From contig JAFCCM010000074.1 of the NCBI GenBank assembly GCA_017610225.1, positions 1 through 9,141 of the forward strand: 9,141 bases of DNA, written 5' to 3'. A model generated the notes under the pieces. The model saw nothing but the letters and a program-made list of their open reading frames with translations, searched no databases and was not told the origin of the DNA. Both the position numbers and the translations under genes were made by a program. The DNA comes from Candidatus Aenigmatarchaeota archaeon. GTDB taxonomy: Archaea > Aenigmatarchaeota > Aenigmatarchaeia > CG10238-14. Of the stretch, positions 5,359 to 9,141 are shown in pieces. Within the stretch, counting starts at the first letter, position 1, and every line of letters begins with the position of its first letter.

Positions 5359-5922
5359 GTGAAGAAAAGTAGGAAAAAAACGATAATAATAAATCTCAAA
5401 ATCTTGCTATCCTTAATTTCTATAATAACTATAATATTACTCATTTTTTTAATCAACAATCTAAAATTAAGGCTGAAGTCATCTATTACCTTAAATGGAA
5501 CTACCAGAATTTTTGAACAAAAAGAGAACATATTATTTAGATATGAAATTATTAGATATGCAACTCGTCTAAATGTTACTGAATTTTCCCATAATAAAAC
5601 TACTAAAGAACTTGGCATGAATCTAGATCCAACTAATCTCTATTTGGGGAGAATACCAATAAGTTCCTCAAGTGAAAAAACATTAAATTTAACTAATAAT
5701 TTGAATGAATCTTATAAAATGAATTTTTTTGTTTTTGGTAATATAAGTAAATTGATAAAACTAGAGAAAGAAATAATAATTAAACCAGGAGAAAACATAG
5801 AATATCTTATTATTGCTAAAACAGACTTAACAACCCCCGCAGGAATGTATACTGGAGAAATTGACATCGTAACTATAATACCAAAAAATCTATTAGGAAA
5901 AATACTTCAAAAGGTGATGTAA
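5359..5922 (+). CDS. Signal-anchor Ig-like membrane protein
   Basis: The 187-residue product starts at GTG behind a perfect ribosome binding site. A basic tail (KKSRKK) is followed by one hydrophobic helix at ~15-33 (LLSLISIITIILLIFLI), so the protein is probably anchored by its N-terminus with the rest outside. Residues ~90-180 form a single Ig-like domain: MNLDPTNLYLGRIPISSSSE, then K-P-G-E-N, then TDLTTPAGMYTGEIDIVTI. The last motif, P-x-G-x-Y-T-G-x-I, also occurs in the gene remnants of this window and, as G-Y-H-V-G-E-I, in the preceding gene, suggesting related domains. There are several sequons (NGTT, NVTE, NKTT, NLTN, NESY). The start of the next gene directly abuts its stop. The function is unknown; it was probably co-evolved with its operon partners. 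Confidence 0.5.
   Translation: MKKSRKKTIIINLKILLSLISIITIILLIFLINNLKLRLKSSITLNGTTRIFEQKENILFRYEIIRYATRLNVTEFSHNKTTKELGMNLDPTNLYLGRIPISSSSEKTLNLTNNLNESYKMNFFVFGNISKLIKLEKEIIIKPGENIEYLIIAKTDLTTPAGMYTGEIDIVTIIPKNLLGKILQKVM
5912..5918 (+). promoter_or_regulatory. Ribosome binding site supporting an ATA start at 5923
   Basis: AGGTGAT matches the 16S anti-Shine-Dalgarno perfectly and ends five bases before ATA 5923, nearly the same layout as at the previous junction (AGGTGA, four bases, GTG). The alternative TTG at 5932 would be 13 bases from this site. Confidence 0.5.
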
Positions 5923-6681
5923 ATAAAACTATTGTATACATTTTTAACTCTGGTAATATTAGCAACGATAGCATACGCAGCTAATGTTAAATTAGAAGTA
6001 TCGCAAAAACTATTGGTAGAATTACATAACTTGGATTATGAAGAATATATTGAAAATAAACCGTTAAAATTGAATTTTAGATTTGTTAATGCTGGGAATG
6101 TTCTCTACAAAGCTAAAGCTAGATTGGATATTTTTAAAGACTCAAGTCATGTATTTACAGGTTGGAGTGAAGAAACTCCATTTAACATTGGTACTGAAAA
6201 AAATATTAGATTATATTGGTATCCACAAAATACGACTGGAAAGTTCAAAGGTGTTCTAAGAGTATATTATGCCACTGAAATGATTGATGATGGGTCTATT
6301 GAATTTGAAATTAAAAATACTAAATCACCAGATGAAATAATTAAATTACTTAATTTAGAAACTTATGAGAATGAAATGGTATTAACAGTAAAAAGTGATA
6401 GAGACATTGAAAATATTGTCATAATTCCTAAAAATTATCCTATCGGTTGGTTTGTAAGCCAAAATAATATTGAAAAACTTGAAAAAAATGAAAAAATGAA
6501 AGTAAAAATATCATATAACCCAAGTCTGTGGGAACCAAAAAATAAAATAACATTTCAAGCAGTAACAGAAAATGGCAAGTATTTTGGAGAATCTTCTTTT
6601 ATAATGAACAAAGAGAGTAAAATAAAAACATTCATTCACTACTCTTTAGAACAAATAAAGAGCTTCTTTGAAAATTTATAA
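5923..6681 (+). CDS. Secreted two-domain Ig-like protein, probable ATA start
   Basis: Starting at ATA 5923 gives 252 residues with the N-terminus (M)KLLYTFLTLVILATIAYAAN, a complete signal peptide with a Lys and cleavage after A-Y-A. Starting at TTG 5932 drops the Lys and leaves an uncharged n-region at poor spacing to the ribosome binding site, so ATA is preferred, with moderate confidence. Two beta-sandwich domains follow: ~25-130, with LKLNFRFVNAGNVLYKAKAR and GKFKGVLRVYY, and ~135-225, with L-T-V-K-S-D-R-D-I-E and MKVKISYNPSLWEPKNKITF. A last amphipathic helix (IHYSLEQIKSFFENL) is not a membrane anchor, so the protein is released or held by partners. The gene sits in the operon between a membrane-anchored Ig protein and the MinD-like ATPase. 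The first domain resembles NEW3-like domains; the family is not recognised. Confidence 0.5.
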   Translation: MKLLYTFLTLVILATIAYAANVKLEVSQKLLVELHNLDYEEYIENKPLKLNFRFVNAGNVLYKAKARLDIFKDSSHVFTGWSEETPFNIGTEKNIRLYWYPQNTTGKFKGVLRVYYATEMIDDGSIEFEIKNTKSPDEIIKLLNLETYENEMVLTVKSDRDIENIVIIPKNYPIGWFVSQNNIEKLEKNEKMKVKISYNPSLWEPKNKITFQAVTENGKYFGESSFIMNKESKIKTFIHYSLEQIKSFFENL

Positions 6682-6682
6682 T
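6675..6682 (+). promoter_or_regulatory. Possible internal TATA box for the MinD-like gene
   Basis: TTTATAAT overlaps the stop of the preceding gene and is centred about 28 bases before ATG 6707, which lacks a ribosome binding site. The ATPase may therefore have an additional leaderless transcript of its own. In AT-rich DNA this could be chance. Confidence 0.5.
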
Positions 6683-6706
6683 ACCAGAAAGTAAAATCTA
6701 TTACAT

Positions 6707-7456
6707 ATGGATTCAAGAATAATTGGCGTGGTTTCTGGGAAGGGCGGTGTTGGAAAAACAACTACTGTTATCAATCTCTCTGCAGCTTTAAGTCAAATGA
6801 ATAAGAGTGTTATATCAATTGATGCCGATGTTAAAATGGCCGGTCTCGGGCTTCAACTGGGTATGTATTATTTCCCTGTAACATTAAATGACGTTCTTAA
6901 GGACACAAAAAATCTTTATCAAGCAATGTATATCCACTCTTCTGGATTAAGAATAATACCAGCATCAATTTCTTTAAAGGCTTGTAACATGTCCAATCTT
7001 AAAAAGATATTGAACAGTCATTTGCTAGAAAATCATATGATTTTAGTTGATGGTCCTCCTGGTCTAGAAAGAAATGCTTTATCTGTAATGAAAACCTGTC
7101 AAAAAATTCTAATAGTCACAGAACCAGAATTGCCTGCAGTATCAGATGTTATGAAAATTATTAAATTAAGTAATGATATGAAAATTAAACCAATAGGAAT
7201 TGTCATCAACAAATACAGAAAAGATAAGGATCAAATCAGTAAGGGAGAGATTGAATCTGTATGTGGACTCCCTATTATTGGTGTTGTTCCTCATGATAAT
7301 AATGTTAAAAAAAGCGTTTTCAGAAAAGAGCCAGTCGTATTTTTGAAACCATATTCACCCGCATCAATAGCATACAAGAAAATTGCCGCAAGATTAATCG
7401 GAATAGAATATGAAGACAAGAGTAATGTGATAAAGAGGTTGTTCGGAAGGTTTTAG
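6707..7456 (+). CDS. MinD/ParA-family ATPase with membrane-targeting-like tail
   Basis: A 249-residue ATPase. The deviant Walker A GKGGVGKTT (signature Lys12, P-loop Lys17) is followed by S-I-D-A-D-V-K-M-A-G-L-G-L-Q-L-G (Walker A', Asp39/Asp41) and I-L-V-D-G-P-P-G-L (Walker B, Asp115). The MinD-type residues and spacing are complete, so it should bind and hydrolyse ATP and dimerise. The last ten residues, NVIKRLFGRF, make a short basic-hydrophobic amphipathic helix like the MinD membrane-targeting sequence. MinD-like proteins position division sites, pili or flagella and, in some archaea, the archaellum and other surface structures. Here it lies between secreted Ig-like genes, one base before the next start, so a role in placing or controlling a surface structure is more likely than cell division; that is inference. 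The length is normal for the family. Confidence 0.5.
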   Translation: MDSRIIGVVSGKGGVGKTTTVINLSAALSQMNKSVISIDADVKMAGLGLQLGMYYFPVTLNDVLKDTKNLYQAMYIHSSGLRIIPASISLKACNMSNLKKILNSHLLENHMILVDGPPGLERNALSVMKTCQKILIVTEPELPAVSDVMKIIKLSNDMKIKPIGIVINKYRKDKDQISKGEIESVCGLPIIGVVPHDNNVKKSVFRKEPVVFLKPYSPASIAYKKIAARLIGIEYEDKSNVIKRLFGRF

Positions 7457-7457
7457 T

Positions 7458-8669
7458 ATGAAAAAATTATGGTTAATTTACTTTACAATTATCTTATTAT
7501 CTTTAGTTTTTGTTAGAGGGGAAGAAATAAAATTAAATATAGATGTAACCCCAAATGAAATTTGGGTTGGAAATAGTACAACAATATCTTGTTGGTATTC
7601 TGGTGATAATATTGATGATTCATTGAGTCCTCCTTCAGCTTATATAAGTCATTTAGGAGTTCCATTTCGTAAAAATATATCCCTTACTCAAAATGGTATT
7701 TATTATAATTATACCTATAGCCCACCCAATGATGAATTGGGAACCTATCAAGTATTTTGTTCTAATGGAACTTTCAATTCATCTGAAGTATCCTTCATCC
7801 AAAATAATCTAAGTCTAACTATAATAGATTCCCCTGAAATTGTTTATCAAGGTGGAACTATAGAGAAAATACATGTTAAAATATTGCAAACTGGCGATGC
7901 TGAAAAAATAATAACAGAAATCAGCCCTGATAAATTTAAAGTTTTTTTAAATGAAGAAGAAATTGAAATAGATAAAGATGGGAGTTGGCCTTCTGGTAAT
8001 GAGTGGATTATTGTCACAAAAGAATTATCTGACAGAATAGGACCTTCAAATTATAATCTTATTGTTGAAGCAAATTTTAAAGGAAAAGATGTATCAGATA
8101 GTATAGGTATAGAAATTAAAAACCCATTTCAATTTAATCTAGTTAATATTGGTAAAACTCAGATTAAGGTAGATGATAATATAACATTAACTATACAGAG
8201 TTCATATAAAGGAGAAAGAATTGATTTATCAGAATATGATATTTTTAATATAAAAATAGGTGATGAGAATCGTGATTTTTCCTTATTGAGTGAGTGGTGG
8301 ATTAACACTGAAATAATGATAAAGGCTCCGAACCTTTCACCTGGTGAATATGATCTCAATATAACAGCTAAGTATAAAGACCCAAATAATCCAGTTTTAT
8401 ATCATATAAAGACTATTACAAAGAAAGTTAATTATCTCGTTCCAGTATCTGGAAATATCACCAATGGAGATGGTGAAGGTGTTAATGCACAAATAGATTT
8501 CTACAAAAATGATGAATTAATCGATCATGTTGATACAAGCAGTGGCAGTTATTCAAGAGATATAGGGAGTGGAATTTATGATATTGATATAAAATTCACA
8601 AATTCACAGTTGATATTAAGTGGAGTTGATATAAAAGAAAATTTTTATGACAATTCTGATAAGGAATAG
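7458..8669 (+). CDS. Large secreted multi-domain Ig-like protein, N-terminal part (frameshifted)
   Basis: The frame encodes 403 residues starting at ATG 7458, seven bases after GGAAGG (7445-7450). The signal peptide is MKKLWLIYFTIILLSLVFVRG. The first Ig-like domain, ~22-115, has Cys45 and Cys101 placed as an intradomain disulphide (TTISCWYSG, YQVFCSNGT). Further Ig-like domains span ~118-225 and ~226-325 (APNLSPGEYDLNI). Residues ~327-395 are carboxypeptidase-regulatory-like (VSGNITNGDGEGV, then SGSYSRDIGSGIYDIDI). About ten sequons occur. The frame ends at TAG 8667-8669 inside this domain, while the adjacent frame continues with a matching extracellular architecture to the window end. I read this as one gene broken by a single-base shift: a real mutation or an assembly error. 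It is the last visible member of the operon. Confidence 0.5.
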   Translation: MKKLWLIYFTIILLSLVFVRGEEIKLNIDVTPNEIWVGNSTTISCWYSGDNIDDSLSPPSAYISHLGVPFRKNISLTQNGIYYNYTYSPPNDELGTYQVFCSNGTFNSSEVSFIQNNLSLTIIDSPEIVYQGGTIEKIHVKILQTGDAEKIITEISPDKFKVFLNEEEIEIDKDGSWPSGNEWIIVTKELSDRIGPSNYNLIVEANFKGKDVSDSIGIEIKNPFQFNLVNIGKTQIKVDDNITLTIQSSYKGERIDLSEYDIFNIKIGDENRDFSLLSEWWINTEIMIKAPNLSPGEYDLNITAKYKDPNNPVLYHIKTITKKVNYLVPVSGNITNGDGEGVNAQIDFYKNDELIDHVDTSSGSYSRDIGSGIYDIDIKFTNSQLILSGVDIKENFYDNSDKE

Positions 8670-9141
8670 GGGTAGCAGGAATATTTTCATATATGTCTAC
8701 ATTGGATTTTAATGATGATGTGCATATTGAAATGAAATATGATGCTACTAAAATACCGGACAAAGACAGAATTATTGTTTATAGATGTGATAATTGGCAC
8801 TTCGAAAAAAGGGTGTGCAATGGAGAATGGGAAGAAGAGGTTGATTTAGATAATAAAAATATTGATACTGATAGAAATCTTATAAAACTCGATACAACTA
8901 GTCTATCCACATTCCTCATTGGATATAAAAAAGAAATGATAATAGATGCTAATGTAGAAGAATATCAGTATTATCTTAATGATATAATTAAAGTTCTTGG
9001 TATAGTTGAAGATGAAGAACAAAAACCAATTGAAGAAGCTATAATTAAAGGAAAGATTTCTGGAACTAACATAGAATTCACAACAAGAACAGATAATGGT
9101 GGTGTATTTACAATAGAGTTTCAAGGACCAAGTGAAGAAGG
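8663..9141 (+). pseudogene. Continuation of the large secreted protein in the shifted frame, 3' end outside the window
   Basis: From just after TAA 8660-8662 this frame stays open to the window edge. It reads GIGVAGIFSYMSTLDFND, then YDATKIPDKDRIIVYRCDNW and LDTTSLSTFLIGYKKE, a module commonly seen late in archaeal surface proteins, then a new Ig/macroglobulin-like domain (YYLNDIIKVLGIVEDEEQKP, later T-D-N-G-G-V-F-T-I-E-F-Q-G-P). The only early ATG (8693) has no ribosome binding site and falls mid-domain, so this is not an independent gene. One extra base in 8661-8666, for example a third A in AAGG, would join it to the upstream frame as ...SDKGIGVAGIFSY.... The domain content supports a single original gene of more than 560 residues. 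Confidence 0.5.

Noticed and set aside
5932..5934. TTG as start of the secreted gene ending at 6681
   Set aside because: It lies 13 bases from the perfect ribosome binding site and yields a signal peptide lacking a positive n-region; ATA 5923 fits better, though TTG is not excluded.
8658..8672. Programmed ribosomal frameshift
   Set aside because: No slippery heptamer or obvious downstream stem is visible; a mutation or assembly error is simpler.
8903..9124. Minus-strand open frame near the window end
   Set aside because: Phe/Tyr/Ile-rich antisense shadow of the shifted-frame surface-protein domain.

Overview
The window looks like an AT-rich archaeal genome segment, perhaps from the DPANN radiation. 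The grounds are TATA-like boxes about 25-28 bases upstream of several start codons (leaderless-type promoters), perfect GGAGGTGAT-type ribosome binding sites inside operons, archaeal-style winged-helix and UPF0175 proteins, and a series of signal-peptide-bearing beta-sandwich proteins rich in N-glycosylation sequons. The lineage is inferred from style, not from a marker gene.

Region 1 (1-2108) is a small defence/toxin-antitoxin island. It holds the 3' part of a HepT toxin gene cut by the window edge, an abutting winged-helix/nucleotidyltransferase pair resembling AbiEi-AbiEii, and a UPF0175 ribbon-helix-helix antitoxin-like gene without a visible toxin. The last three genes are flanked by a 39-bp direct repeat with one mismatch. 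Both copies lie in decayed fragments of a secreted-protein gene encoding a G-N-I-T-I-Y-A-N strand, so the module sits between remnants of an older surface-protein gene.

Region 2 (2109-3400) has a membrane-anchored secreted protein, a small PqqD-like protein with no visible radical-SAM partner, and a convergent minus-strand winged-helix regulator. The regulator has no ATG/GTG/TTG start near its N-terminus; the best start is an ATA behind a GAGGAG site.

Region 3 (3401-9141) is the core of the window. An AT-rich palindromic promoter region, divergent to the regulator, precedes a secreted protein with 11 sequons and four cysteines that is visibly richer in Gly, Ala and Thr than its neighbours. 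After a T-rich terminator come a two-domain Ig-like protein with a C-terminal membrane anchor, a signal-anchor Ig-like protein, another secreted Ig-like protein (best start again ATA), a MinD/ParA-type ATPase with a C-terminal amphipathic membrane-targeting-like tail, and a long multi-domain secreted protein that is frameshifted near 8661-8668 and runs off the window.

Read together, region 3 resembles a cell-surface structure locus: a probable abundant glycosylated subunit, several anchored beta-sandwich helper proteins, and a MinD-like ATPase that could place the structure at one site on the membrane. PqqD and the regulator sit just upstream. Secretion, anchoring and ATPase assignments are well supported by sequence; the joint function is inference.
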